A DNA stretch of 64,000 nucleotides, taken from Chryseobacterium nepalense (GTDB taxonomy: Bacteria; Bacteroidota; Bacteroidia; Flavobacteriales; Weeksellaceae). Below the pieces are notes generated by a model. That model saw nothing but the letters and a program-made list of their open reading frames with translations. It had not been told where the DNA came from and did not search any database. Shown piece after piece: positions 27,381 to 35,565 of this stretch. Both the position numbers and the translations under genes were made by a program. Each line of letters begins with the position of its first letter. The first letter of the stretch is position 1. Location of the stretch: NCBI RefSeq assembly GCF_023195755.1, contig NZ_CP096203.1, forward strand, positions 682,001-746,000. Reading direction: 5' to 3'.

Positions 27381-28088
27381 ATGCAATCCATATTTCTATT
27401 ACAATTCGACTGGAAAGAACTATTTCTGGGAACAGAGGAATGGTCTTTTCTTCTTGAGATTGCTCTCAGGACGATCATTATGTTTATAACAATAATTATC
27501 GGACTTAGAGTGCTCGGGAAGAGGGGAGTCAAGCAGCTTTCCCTTTTTGAACTGGTAGTGATTATCGGTCTGGGTTCTGCGGCTGGAGACCCTATGTTTT
27601 ACAGAGAAGTAGGTATTGTGTCTTCAATTCTCGTATTTGTGCTGATTATTTTAATGTACACAATGGTAACTTATCTTATCGGGAAGAGCAAAAAGTTTGA
27701 GACTTTACTGGAAGGAAGATCAATATGCCTTATAGAAAATGGTGAATTTTCCATTAATAATTTTAAAAAAGAAAATTTAGGAAGCGACGAGTTTTTTGCA
27801 GAACTCAGATTAAAAGGCATTTCACAGCTTGGTCAGATTGATCAGGCTATTGAAGAAGTTTCAGGGGAAATCAGTGTTTTCTATTTTGAAGATGAAAAAG
27901 TGAAATATGGACTCTCCATTATGCCGGATTCGCTAAAAGATGCTGTAAAATACATTAAAGAAGAAGGATATTATTCATGTATCTTTTGTGGATATACAGA
28001 AGAAAAACATATAGGAAGCGCCGGAAATTGCCCAAAATGTAAAAAGGACAAATGGGTGCCGGCCAGTAACAGAAAACGTATTACATAG
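27381..28088 (+). CDS. DUF421/YetF-like membrane protein with a C-terminal zinc ribbon
   Basis: A 235-aa protein of the DUF421 family. Three N-terminal hydrophobic helices (residues ~25-45, 55-75, 80-100) include LGKRGVKQLS, the family signature. A cytoplasmic alpha/beta domain with the LIENGEF and ELRLKGIS segments follows. The last ~35 residues hold four cysteines spaced CxxC-x15-CxxC (CIFC...CPKC), a rubredoxin-like metal-binding ribbon. The family is linked to envelope and sporulation functions in Firmicutes, but its biochemistry is not known here. It lies 67 bp after bioA with no terminator between, so read-through from the bio operon is possible. Confidence 0.82.
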   Translation: MQSIFLLQFDWKELFLGTEEWSFLLEIALRTIIMFITIIIGLRVLGKRGVKQLSLFELVVIIGLGSAAGDPMFYREVGIVSSILVFVLIILMYTMVTYLIGKSKKFETLLEGRSICLIENGEFSINNFKKENLGSDEFFAELRLKGISQLGQIDQAIEEVSGEISVFYFEDEKVKYGLSIMPDSLKDAVKYIKEEGYYSCIFCGYTEEKHIGSAGNCPKCKKDKWVPASNRKRIT

Positions 28089-28092
28089 AAAA

Positions 28093-28110
28093 AGGCTCCT
28101 AACGGAGCCT
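28093..28110 (-). terminator. Hairpin AGGCTCC/GGAGCCT between the YetF-like gene and a minus-strand unit
   Basis: A 7-bp GC-rich stem with a 4-nt loop. On the minus strand it is followed by TTTTTC, so it can terminate the minus-strand transcript of the small ORF at 28229-28378. On the plus strand it is followed by As, so it may also stop plus-strand transcription only weakly. Confidence 0.55.
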
Positions 28111-28228
28111 AAAAAAACACAAATGATGAAAAAAAATTATTTCGATTCACAAATATAGTAAAATTTTACCTAAGTCAAAACTTAATTCAACTTATTTTAA
28201 AAAAATTCCGTATCAGAATATTGCTTAT

Positions 28229-28378
28229 TTATCCTGCATTAAGCCTTTGTGAAGTAGTACAAAAACCAAGTGCAAGCAGTGCCAAAACACTCACAGCAAA
28301 AATTTTTGCTGCTTTTTTTATTCCCTCTCCGTTATTTATATTGTTATTCGGAATACAAGGATTTGCCAATGTTTTCAT
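28229..28378 (-). CDS. Small ORF, 49-aa peptide with one hydrophobic helix
   Basis: An ATG-to-TAA frame on the minus strand of 49 codons. The N-terminal 20 residues are polar (MKTLANPCIPNNN with one Cys), then comes a basic KKAAK and a hydrophobic helix of ~16 residues (IFAVSVLALLALGF), then a tail CTTSQRLNAG. A terminator lies about 120 bp downstream on the same strand. It could be a membrane microprotein, a secreted peptide precursor or an export signal of a short lipoprotein-like peptide. I do not recognise a family. The surrounding 28111-28648 region has no other gene. Confidence 0.4.
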   Translation of the reverse strand: MKTLANPCIPNNNINNGEGIKKAAKIFAVSVLALLALGFCTTSQRLNAG

Positions 28379-28525
28379 AGATTAAAGTTACAAAATAAAT
28401 ATATCCTATTTACAAAGAATCGGTGATATTAATTCATTTATGATCCCCGTCATAAAATAGCTATTTGTGACTTATTATTTTTGAATCTGAAATATACTTC
28501 ATATTTCAAGTTTTAAAAGGCAAAC

Positions 28526-28555
28526 AAACTTCTCTCTACAGAGGAGTTTTTTCTT
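28526..28555 (+). terminator. Terminator-like hairpin in the intergenic region
   Basis: AAACTTCTC (28526-28534) pairs with GAGGAGTTT (28541-28549) with one G-T pair, running into TTTTTC. No plus-strand gene in front of it was found. Confidence 0.45.
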
Positions 28556-28648
28556 GATTAATTTTCTCATATATCCTGTAAAGATTTCACATGAAAATCC
28601 CCCTCCCGAAAAGAAAAGGGGACCACACCTAATAGTAAGAAATTTGCT

Positions 28649-29455
28649 TTAAACAATAAACAAAGATGCAATTGTCTGAGCATCACTTCCGGTTAATATT
28701 TCATCGTAAGCCGCAGAACCTGCCGCCGCTCCAAAAGCCGTTGCCGTATTGTATCCGGCCTGGGTTGTATTCTGTTCTCCATCATACACCGGATTTGTTG
28801 CTGCAGGCATATTTCCGCCGTCAGCTAATTCTATCCAGCCTTTATTTGCTCTCATTCTTCTTACCTGTGATGCATGTCTTGCTTCTACGGAGTGGATTTG
28901 TAAAGCTGCCTGCAAAACCGTTTTGTTACTCATCACATTTCCTGCCTGTCCTTTATAAGCACGGACTCCGGTATCTTCAAAAGCCTGGGCTAATATTAAA
29001 AACTGACTGTAATCGGTAAAAGGAGCAAAAGCACCACCTGCCGTAAAATCAAATGTAGGCTTTGCACCCGGCGTAACTCCTAGCGAAGTTAAGGTGTTTT
29101 TAAGAAAAGTTACATGCGCAGACTCATGTTTGGAAATTTGCATAAAAACGGGTCTGTCCGCATTGGAAATTAAGCCTGCAGTAGAAAGCCCGATTGCATA
29201 ATATTCATTTTCAAGATATTCCAGTACCAAAGCCAGCTGCAGTGCATCTGTTAAAGTATTTTTATAAGTGTTTCCTCCTGTAAAGCCAGCCGCTTTTGCA
29301 GGGGTAGTCATAAGCGTTCCCAATCCCAGCGGAACAGCGGCAACCGCAGCCTTTTTCCCGAATGCCGAAATGCTTGTAAGAGTTTCTAATCTTGACGCTT
29401 CTTTGCTGAAAAATTTATCGTCAGAAAGTTTATCCAGTAATTTAAGAATGTTCAT
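28649..29455 (-). CDS. Exported ferritin-like domain protein
   Basis: A 268-aa protein related to the ferritin-like (desiccation-related PCC13-62 type) family. Its N-terminus has a helical lead (MNILKLLDKLSD), then KKAAVAAVPLGLGTLMTTPAKAAG, which looks like an atypical export signal. The core shows the helix pair LALVLEYLENEYYAIG and HESAHVTFL, then AFEDTGVRAYKG and HSVEARHASQVRRM, so Glu, ExxH-like and ExxxH ligands for a di-iron site are present. It lies 24 bp after a paralogue, in tandem. The role may be stress or desiccation related. Confidence 0.85.
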   Translation of the reverse strand: MNILKLLDKLSDDKFFSKEASRLETLTSISAFGKKAAVAAVPLGLGTLMTTPAKAAGFTGGNTYKNTLTDALQLALVLEYLENEYYAIGLSTAGLISNADRPVFMQISKHESAHVTFLKNTLTSLGVTPGAKPTFDFTAGGAFAPFTDYSQFLILAQAFEDTGVRAYKGQAGNVMSNKTVLQAALQIHSVEARHASQVRRMRANKGWIELADGGNMPAATNPVYDGEQNTTQAGYNTATAFGAAAGSAAYDEILTGSDAQTIASLFIV

Positions 29456-29479
29456 AATGTAATTTTTTGAAGTGAATAA

Positions 29480-30190
29480 TTAACCGATTCCCTGTTCTTT
29501 CCATGTGAAAGGCGTTTTTATAAATCCTCCCGCTGCCATAACGATATCTTTAGGCTCTTTTGCAAGATCAAGGCCGTTGCTATCGATGATGTCATCACCG
29601 GAAAATGCTGCCGTTCCGGGATTGATAAGATTTCTGATCGCTGAAGCATGTCTTGCTTCTACTGATACAATTTTCCCGGCAATCACCAGATAATCTGCAT
29701 TTGTGATATATTTTCCGGCACCGTTATAGGCAGCAACACCCGTATCTTCCAATGCTTTTGCAGTAGCCAGTACAGAGTTTCTGTCATTAAAATTTACGTT
29801 CGGGTACTGGAATTCCAGGGTTGGTAAAACGTTGGAGGTAGCTCCACTGATTGCCGCTTTAAAAAAATCACGGTGTATCACTTCATGATGATAGAGGTCA
29901 GTAAATAATTCTTTCTCTGCATTTGAAATTCCGGAATAAAAGTTATTCACCACTTTTGTATAAAAGTCCGCTTCAAGTTGCTCAAGAGCATACGCATAGT
30001 TCAGAACACCCACATCGCCTTTTCCAAGGTCAAAAACATCTGTCTGCATAAAGTCGTAACCCTCGTTGTCTTCACAACCGATCAGTGTGAGTCCGGCCAT
30101 TGCCAGACCTATGCCGCTCAGCTTTAAAAAATTTCTTCTGCCTGTATCAAGGGTCGCTCCCTGATTAGATACATTAATCGTTTTTTTCAT
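29480..30190 (-). CDS. Exported ferritin-like domain protein with twin-arginine-like signal
   Basis: A 236-aa protein of the same ferritin-like family as the next gene. The N-terminus carries the twin-arginine motif GRRNFLKLSG, a hydrophobic stretch and a lipobox-like LIGC (Cys39), so it may be a Tat-exported lipoprotein. Core di-iron ligands are visible in ALEQLEADFY, HHEVIHRDFF, ALEDTGVAAYNG and SVEARHASAIR. It is the upstream gene of the tandem pair; a fasciclin gene precedes it by 88 bp on the same strand. The export of a metal-containing fold through Tat is consistent with cofactor loading in the cytoplasm. Confidence 0.87.
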   Translation of the reverse strand: MKKTINVSNQGATLDTGRRNFLKLSGIGLAMAGLTLIGCEDNEGYDFMQTDVFDLGKGDVGVLNYAYALEQLEADFYTKVVNNFYSGISNAEKELFTDLYHHEVIHRDFFKAAISGATSNVLPTLEFQYPNVNFNDRNSVLATAKALEDTGVAAYNGAGKYITNADYLVIAGKIVSVEARHASAIRNLINPGTAAFSGDDIIDSNGLDLAKEPKDIVMAAGGFIKTPFTWKEQGIG

Positions 30191-30278
30191 AATATTATAG
30201 GTTTAAGTGTTATCGGTTTGTTTAAATAAGAGAATAAAAAAACAGCATAACAAATATGCTGTTTGACAACTAACACCA

Positions 30279-30848
30279 CTACGGCATCAAAACCGTATCT
30301 ATTACGTGAATCACTCCGTTTGATTGATTAACATCAGCTATCGTAACTTTTGCATCGTTTCCTTTAGCATCTCTTACATACAGGTCTTTCCCTTTAACCC
30401 AGAAAGTAAGCTCTTCGCCTTCTACTGTTTTCATCATGCTTTTACCGTTTCCTGCTTTTACAGCGGCCCAGATTTCTTTAGCATTGTATTTGCCTGGTAA
30501 AACGTGATAGGTAAGAATTTTTGTAAGCATTGCCTTATTTTCCGGCTTTACAAGATTTTCAACTGTTCCTTTCGGTAGTTTTGCGAAAGCTGCATCAGTA
30601 GGAGCCAATACAGTGAAAGGACCTTCTCCTTGTAGCGTCTCCACAAGACCTGCTGCTTTTACGGCTGCCACCAATGTCTTATGGTCTTTAGAGTTTACCG
30701 CATTCTCAATAATATTTTTAGAAGGGTACATAGCTGCTCCGCCAACCATTACGGTTTTTTCTTTCATACTCTGTGCTGCAACGTTACCACTGAATGCGAA
30801 TGATAAAACCATCATTCCGAAAACTGCGATTTTTGATTTAGTGTTCAT
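30279..30848 (-). CDS. Fasciclin (FAS1) domain protein, exported
   Basis: A 189-aa protein with a signal peptide (cleavage near residue 25 after AAA) and a single FAS1 domain. FAS1 markers include [14 protein letters not shown] (H1-type), [14 protein letters not shown] and [13 protein letters not shown] (H2-type). FAS1 domains take part in cell adhesion or surface interactions. It is the first gene of a minus-strand cluster with the two ferritin-like genes, and is divergent from an ECF sigma/anti-sigma pair that may control it. Confidence 0.9.
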   Translation of the reverse strand: MNTKSKIAVFGMMVLSFAFSGNVAAQSMKEKTVMVGGAAMYPSKNIIENAVNSKDHKTLVAAVKAAGLVETLQGEGPFTVLAPTDAAFAKLPKGTVENLVKPENKAMLTKILTYHVLPGKYNAKEIWAAVKAGNGKSMMKTVEGEELTFWVKGKDLYVRDAKGNDAKVTIADVNQSNGVIHVIDTVLMP

Positions 30849-31120
30849 TTTTTTTGATTTTTAAGTTAATATGTATTTGAAAATATCTTTATCTAAAACC
30901 ATTTACGAGACTGGTTTTAATTTAGATTTAAAAAATGTAAAATAATTTATAAGTTTCTATCAATCAATATATTATTTTTTGAAATTAATCATATACCTTA
31001 ATATTATTATCAACTTTCAAATAGTATCTGATTATATTTAAACATTATTAAACAAATGATTAATTTTATTATACATTTAAAAGATGGTGTGAGTATTGCT
31101 TATTATCTGTTTTATTTTAT

Positions 31121-31128
31121 TACATTTG
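31121..31128 (+). promoter_or_regulatory. -7 box TACATTTG before the ECF sigma gene
   Basis: TACATTTG fits TAnnTTTG. If it is used, the coding start is downstream of about 31135, and the TTG codons at 31096 and 31126 are not starts. Confidence 0.45.
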
Positions 31129-31695
31129 AAAACAAAAATATTCGCTATTAAAACACAGTATTCGGAAGAACAGCTGATCATGTCGCTAAAAGACAGAAAC
31201 GAAAATGGTTTTCATTATTTGTATGACCATTATTCCGGCGCACTGTATGGTGTCATCCTCCGAATCGTACAGTCAAAAGACTATACCGAAGAAATCATTC
31301 AGGATGTTTTTGTAAAAATCTGGAATTCTATCCATCAGTACGACTCATCAAAAGGAAGATTTTATACCTGGATGATCAATATTGCCAGGAACACTGCTAT
31401 TGATTATTTAAAATCAAAAAGCTTTCAGAACGAACTCAAAAACCAACCCTTGCCGGATTTCGTATATAATTCTGCGGAACTTTCCACTACAAACAATTCA
31501 TCGGATTTTATCGGATTTAATAATGTATTGGATAAGTTGGAAACCGACAAAAAGGAACTCATCGATCTGGCATATTATCAGGGATACACCCAGAACGAAA
31601 TATCCGAAAAACTGAAAATCCCCCTGGGAACAGTAAAAACAAAAATGAGGAACGCCCTGATGAAATTAAAGGATTTGTTAAAAGATTATCAATAA
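31126..31695 (+). CDS. ECF RNA polymerase sigma factor
   Basis: A sigma-70 family ECF factor of up to ~190 aa. Region 2 contains FHYLYDHYSGALYGVILRIV and EEIIQDVFVKIWNSI; region 4 has DLAYYQGYTQNEISEKLKIPLGTVKTKM, a clear helix-turn-helix. The start is uncertain: the frame is open from 31096, TTG codons lie at 31096 and 31126, a -7-like box covers 31121-31128, and the first ATG is at 31180, which would still keep most of region 2. The anti-sigma gene begins 1 bp after its stop, so the two are translationally coupled. Confidence 0.88.
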   Translation: MKTKIFAIKTQYSEEQLIMSLKDRNENGFHYLYDHYSGALYGVILRIVQSKDYTEEIIQDVFVKIWNSIHQYDSSKGRFYTWMINIARNTAIDYLKSKSFQNELKNQPLPDFVYNSAELSTTNNSSDFIGFNNVLDKLETDKKELIDLAYYQGYTQNEISEKLKIPLGTVKTKMRNALMKLKDLLKDYQ

Positions 31696-31696
31696 A

Positions 31697-32506
31697 TTGA
31701 ACACTAAAGAATACATATCATCCGGAATTATAGAATCTTATATTCTAGGTCTTGCTTCTCCTGAGGAAGCAGGTATTTTGGAGTGTGTGATGAAAAATAA
31801 TGCTGAAGTGAAAGCGGCTTTCCAAGAAGCGCAGAAGACATTGGAAGATCTTGGCACAGCACAGGCTGTAACACCTCCCAATGATCTCCGTACCAAGATC
31901 TGGAACAAAATTCAGCAGGAACAGAGTACCGAAGAGCCATTACCTGTAGTCTCTGCAGATATTCCTGCAGCCAAACCTCAGGAAGAAATAAGGATCCAGG
32001 GAAATAATAACTGGAAAGTGTACGCTGTTGCGGCTTCCGTTTTATTCCTGGTAAGTGTTGCGGGTAATATTTTCTGGATGAACGATCAGGCGGCAACCAA
32101 ACAGGAAATCGCCAGAATGACCACTGAAAAGAAAAGTCAGCAACTGGCTATGCAGAAAATGAATCAGAAAATGGAAATGATTTCCAATCCTGACATGAAG
32201 ATGGTCATGCTGAAAGGAGTGGAGAAACATACGGATTCCAAAGCAATGGTTTTCTGGGATACGAAAACAAAAGCTGTTTATCTTAACGCCGACAAACTCC
32301 CGAAAGCTCCGGAAGGAATGCAGTATCAGCTCTGGGCGATTGAAGACGGAAAACCCGTAAATGCAGGAATGTACACCGAAGAAAAAGACAGCAAAACTGC
32401 ACTCGCCAACATCCCGAAAGCACAGGCTTTTGCCATTACGCTCGAGAAGCAGGGTGGAAGTGCGGTGCCAACTATGGAAAACATGTATGTAATGGGCGAA
32501 ATTTAA
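31697..32506 (+). CDS. Anti-sigma factor, single-pass membrane protein (RskA-like)
   Basis: A 269-aa protein with a TTG start one base after the sigma stop and no better start downstream. The N-terminal cytoplasmic part (SSGIIESYILGLASPEEA, ~residues 8-26) matches the anti-sigma domain. A transmembrane helix lies at about residues 107-128 (VYAVAASVLFLVSVAGN). The periplasmic part (YQLWAIEDGKPVNAGMY, and the C-terminal FAITLEKQGGSAVPT) is the RskA-type C-terminal domain. It holds the adjacent sigma factor inactive until an envelope signal. A terminator follows. Confidence 0.87.
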   Translation: MNTKEYISSGIIESYILGLASPEEAGILECVMKNNAEVKAAFQEAQKTLEDLGTAQAVTPPNDLRTKIWNKIQQEQSTEEPLPVVSADIPAAKPQEEIRIQGNNNWKVYAVAASVLFLVSVAGNIFWMNDQAATKQEIARMTTEKKSQQLAMQKMNQKMEMISNPDMKMVMLKGVEKHTDSKAMVFWDTKTKAVYLNADKLPKAPEGMQYQLWAIEDGKPVNAGMYTEEKDSKTALANIPKAQAFAITLEKQGGSAVPTMENMYVMGEI

Positions 32507-32532
32507 AAAAATATTTCAACAAAAAAATATAG

Positions 32533-32562
32533 AAAGATCAGCAATTGGCTGGTCTTTTTTTT
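32533..32562 (+). terminator. Terminator after the sigma/anti-sigma pair
   Basis: AAGATCAGC (32534-32542) pairs with GCTGGTCTT (32548-32556) with one G-T pair, running into an eight-T tract. Confidence 0.75.
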
Positions 32563-32636
32563 GATTTAAACGTGAAATTCAACAGCTTTTTGGTATGAAA
32601 TTCTCTGTTAAAAGCAGTAACCAATCATTAACTAAT

Positions 32637-33581
32637 ATGGAAAAACGGACAATTAAAAATACAGATTTACAGATCGCTCCCATAAATTTCGGGGGAAATG
32701 TTTTTGGATGGACTCTGGATGAAAAACAGTCTTTTGATATTCTGGACAAATTTACAGGTGAAGGTTTTAACTTCATAGACACAGCGGATACTTATTCCTG
32801 GTGGGTAAATGGGAAAGGAGGACAATCTGAGGAAATCATCGGAAAGTGGATGAAAAGCCGAGGAAAAAGAAATGATCTAGTGATTGCCACAAAAGTAGGG
32901 TCAGAAACAAAAGAACACGGATTTGATATTAGCAAAAAGCATATTTTGAAATCCGTTGATGAATCCTTACAACGATTGCAAACCGATCATATTGATTTAT
33001 ATTATACCCATTTTGATGATAAAATCACGCCCGTAGAAGAAACACTTCAGGCTTATGATGAAATTATAAAAGCTGGAAAAGTACGGTATATCGCTGCTTC
33101 CAACATTTCACCTGAGAGACTAAGAGCCTCCTTTGAAGCTTCGAAGAAGAATAACCTTCCGAAATATGTTGCCCTACAGCCGCATTACAATTTAATGGAA
33201 AGAGAAGGTTTTGAAAAAAATTATGCTCCTTTAGCTGAAGAATTCGGATTGAGTGTATTTCCTTACTGGTCGCTGGCTTCAGGATTTTTAACGGGAAAAT
33301 ACCGGAGTGAAGATGATCTGTCTAAAAGCCAGAGAGGAGAAGGAGCCAGAAAATATCTGAATAATAAAGGTATGGAAGTCTTGAAAGCATTGGATGAAAT
33401 CAGTGCAAAACACAATACAAAACCAGCAACGGTAGCACTATCCTGGCTGCTTGCCCAACCTCTGATTACCGCTCCGATTGTAAGTGCAACCAGCGAATCT
33501 CAATTGGAAACATTATTTGCTGCCCCAAAACTTCAACTGGAAAATGATGATCTTGAGCTATTAAATAAAGCAAGTCAGTAG
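32637..33581 (+). CDS. Aldo/keto reductase
   Basis: A 314-aa NAD(P)H-dependent aldo/keto reductase of the YhdN/general-stress-type branch. The catalytic tetrad is visible as Asp in FIDTADTYSWW (with Tyr), Lys in VIATKVGS and His in YYTHFDDKI. The C-terminal phosphate-binding loop ends in the SATSESQLE region. The open frame extends upstream to 32595, but the ATG at 32637 (MEKRTIKNTDLQIAPINFGG) gives the usual family start; the longer N-terminus matches nothing. A terminator follows. Substrate cannot be told. Confidence 0.9.
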   Translation: MEKRTIKNTDLQIAPINFGGNVFGWTLDEKQSFDILDKFTGEGFNFIDTADTYSWWVNGKGGQSEEIIGKWMKSRGKRNDLVIATKVGSETKEHGFDISKKHILKSVDESLQRLQTDHIDLYYTHFDDKITPVEETLQAYDEIIKAGKVRYIAASNISPERLRASFEASKKNNLPKYVALQPHYNLMEREGFEKNYAPLAEEFGLSVFPYWSLASGFLTGKYRSEDDLSKSQRGEGARKYLNNKGMEVLKALDEISAKHNTKPATVALSWLLAQPLITAPIVSATSESQLETLFAAPKLQLENDDLELLNKASQ

Positions 33582-33595
33582 CATTAACTTATAGA

Positions 33596-33627
33596 AAAGC
33601 CGTTCAGAAATAATTTTGAACGGCTTT
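33596..33627 (+). terminator. Bidirectional terminator between the reductase and the ClC channel gene
   Basis: AAAGCCGTTCA (33596-33606) pairs with TGAACGGCTTT (33617-33627), with A/T-rich sequence on both sides, serving the convergent gene as well. Confidence 0.8.
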
Positions 33628-33648
33628 AATTGTTTAAATTAATTTTAT

Positions 33649-35493
33649 TTATTCCGAATATTCTTTTAACAGCTGTCTGTAGCTCATTAAAATTGTGGAT
33701 TTTGAAATAAAGCCGATAAACTTATTCTGAGAGTCAACAACCGGCAAATTCCAGACACCGGCATCATCAAAAGTCTGAAGAATCTCCAGTGGCTGATTTT
33801 CAGGATGAATGACAGCAGGAGGAGCTTTCATGATCTGACTGAGTGATACTGAAATGCTATCATTCGCAAAAAGATAAGGACGAATATCATCCAGTGTAAG
33901 GATTCCGCGAAGTGTCTGATCATCATTGATGACAGCGAAAATATTCTTACTGCTGTTTTTTACCCTTTCAAACAATTCCGTAATCGGTGCATTTTCTTTC
34001 ACCGTCTCAGAATAGCGGTCAATAAAATCCTCTGTTTTTAATGAAAATAAAATATTTTTATCATGTTTGTTGGTAAAAATTTTCCCCTGATCCGCCAGGG
34101 ATTTCAGTTCCGGTGAAATTGGCGAAAACCATTTTGCTATCAGATATGAAATGATGGAAGCAATCATCAGCGGGATAAAAAGATCATATCCGAAGCTGGA
34201 TTCCGCAATCAAAAAAATGGCTGTAAGGGGAGCATACATCACGCCGGCCATTGCTCCGGCCATTCCCACCAAAACCAGATTTGTCACCGGCACGTCCGGA
34301 AGTCCGATCTGCTGGCAGATTAATGCAAATAAATAGCCTACAGTGCCACCGGCAAAAAGCGATGGAGCGAAATTCCCTCCGTTTCCGCCGCTGAAAATCG
34401 TAAATGAAGTTGCAAATGCTTTTAACAATAATACGAGAATTAAAAATACAATAATGGTAAAATTACCAATATCAAAATATCTGAAAAGGCTGTTTTCTAT
34501 AATCCTGTGCATATCTCCGTTGGTAAAAGCTTTTACTGTTTCATAACCTTCTCCGAATAAAGGAGGAAAAAGCACACATAGCAGCGAAAGAACCGCCCCG
34601 CCAAACATCGCCTTACGAAGTCTCGACATGTTTAACTTCTTAATAAAATGCTCGACCTTTTGGGAGATGATCACAAAATATCTTGCGTATAAACCGGTTA
34701 TAATTCCTAAAATCAGGTAGTAAGGAACATTTTTATAATTAAATGCTTCGCGTGTATAAAACCTGAACAGAACATCTTCCTGCAATAAAATTCTTGATAA
34801 CAAACTGCCGCAAACCGCAGCCACTACAAGCGGAATGAAATCCGTAAAGACAACTCCTGTCAGCAGAATCTCAAATGCAAACATAATTCCTGCAATCGGA
34901 GCATTAAAAGCAGAAGCAATTCCGGCAGTGGCACCTGCTGCCAATAGAAGGGTCCGTTCTTTATAACTGAGCCGGTAGGTCTGTGCAAAGTTTGATCCGA
35001 TGGCTGCACCGGTAACCGCAATAGGGCTCTCCAGTCCGGCAGAACCTCCCAAACCGACTGTCACAGCACTTTGCACGATCTGCGAATACATTTTCACGGA
35101 AGAAACAATACTTGAATTCTGTGCAATTTCATAGAGAATTGCACCAATTCCTTTTCTGTCCTGACCTTTAAAGATTGTCAAAACAATACTTGTCGTTAAA
35201 ACAATTCCCAGAAAAGGAAATATAATATAAAAAAGAATCTGGTACTCAAAATGAACTTTTGTAGTGATAAAATGGTGGATCGCATGAACCAGCGATTTCA
35301 GCAAAACACCGGCAAGACCTGCGGTACAGCCAACCAAAATTCCGGATAGCACCAGAAACTGGTTCCTGCTTAATCTGTTATTGAGCCAATGAAGAATGAG
35401 TTCGTAGCTGCGCGCTTTTTCAAGCCCGTATTTTTGAAAGTCTCTTTTGAACTTTAAAAAGCTCAGAAACTTTTTCTTCTGATGAATATTCAC
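33649..35493 (-). CDS. ClC chloride channel or transporter with C-terminal CBS pair
   Basis: A 614-aa ClC family protein. The ClC fold (about residues 40-450) includes the selectivity segment GSAGLESP (with the gating glutamate in a GLESP variant of the usual GREGP), and GGNFAPSLFAGG, the second chloride-binding motif. Two CBS domains sit in the C-terminal ~130 residues (VKNSSKNIFAVINDD and IHPENQPLEILQTFDDAG). ClC proteins of this type are H+/Cl- antiporters or channels; which one this is depends on the proton glutamate, which I cannot place with confidence. It lies 72 bp downstream of an NDH-2 gene. Confidence 0.93.
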   Translation of the reverse strand: MNIHQKKKFLSFLKFKRDFQKYGLEKARSYELILHWLNNRLSRNQFLVLSGILVGCTAGLAGVLLKSLVHAIHHFITTKVHFEYQILFYIIFPFLGIVLTTSIVLTIFKGQDRKGIGAILYEIAQNSSIVSSVKMYSQIVQSAVTVGLGGSAGLESPIAVTGAAIGSNFAQTYRLSYKERTLLLAAGATAGIASAFNAPIAGIMFAFEILLTGVVFTDFIPLVVAAVCGSLLSRILLQEDVLFRFYTREAFNYKNVPYYLILGIITGLYARYFVIISQKVEHFIKKLNMSRLRKAMFGGAVLSLLCVLFPPLFGEGYETVKAFTNGDMHRIIENSLFRYFDIGNFTIIVFLILVLLLKAFATSFTIFSGGNGGNFAPSLFAGGTVGYLFALICQQIGLPDVPVTNLVLVGMAGAMAGVMYAPLTAIFLIAESSFGYDLFIPLMIASIISYLIAKWFSPISPELKSLADQGKIFTNKHDKNILFSLKTEDFIDRYSETVKENAPITELFERVKNSSKNIFAVINDDQTLRGILTLDDIRPYLFANDSISVSLSQIMKAPPAVIHPENQPLEILQTFDDAGVWNLPVVDSQNKFIGFISKSTILMSYRQLLKEYSE

Positions 35494-35565
35494 TTTTGAG
35501 ATTTTATACTGTAAAAGAATATTTACAGTTCTGTAAATTTATGAAATATATCATGAATATTAAAA

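Noticed and set aside
28666..29019. 117-aa plus-strand frame antisense to a ferritin-like gene
   Set aside because: The opposite strand keeps the complete di-iron pattern; this frame shows none.
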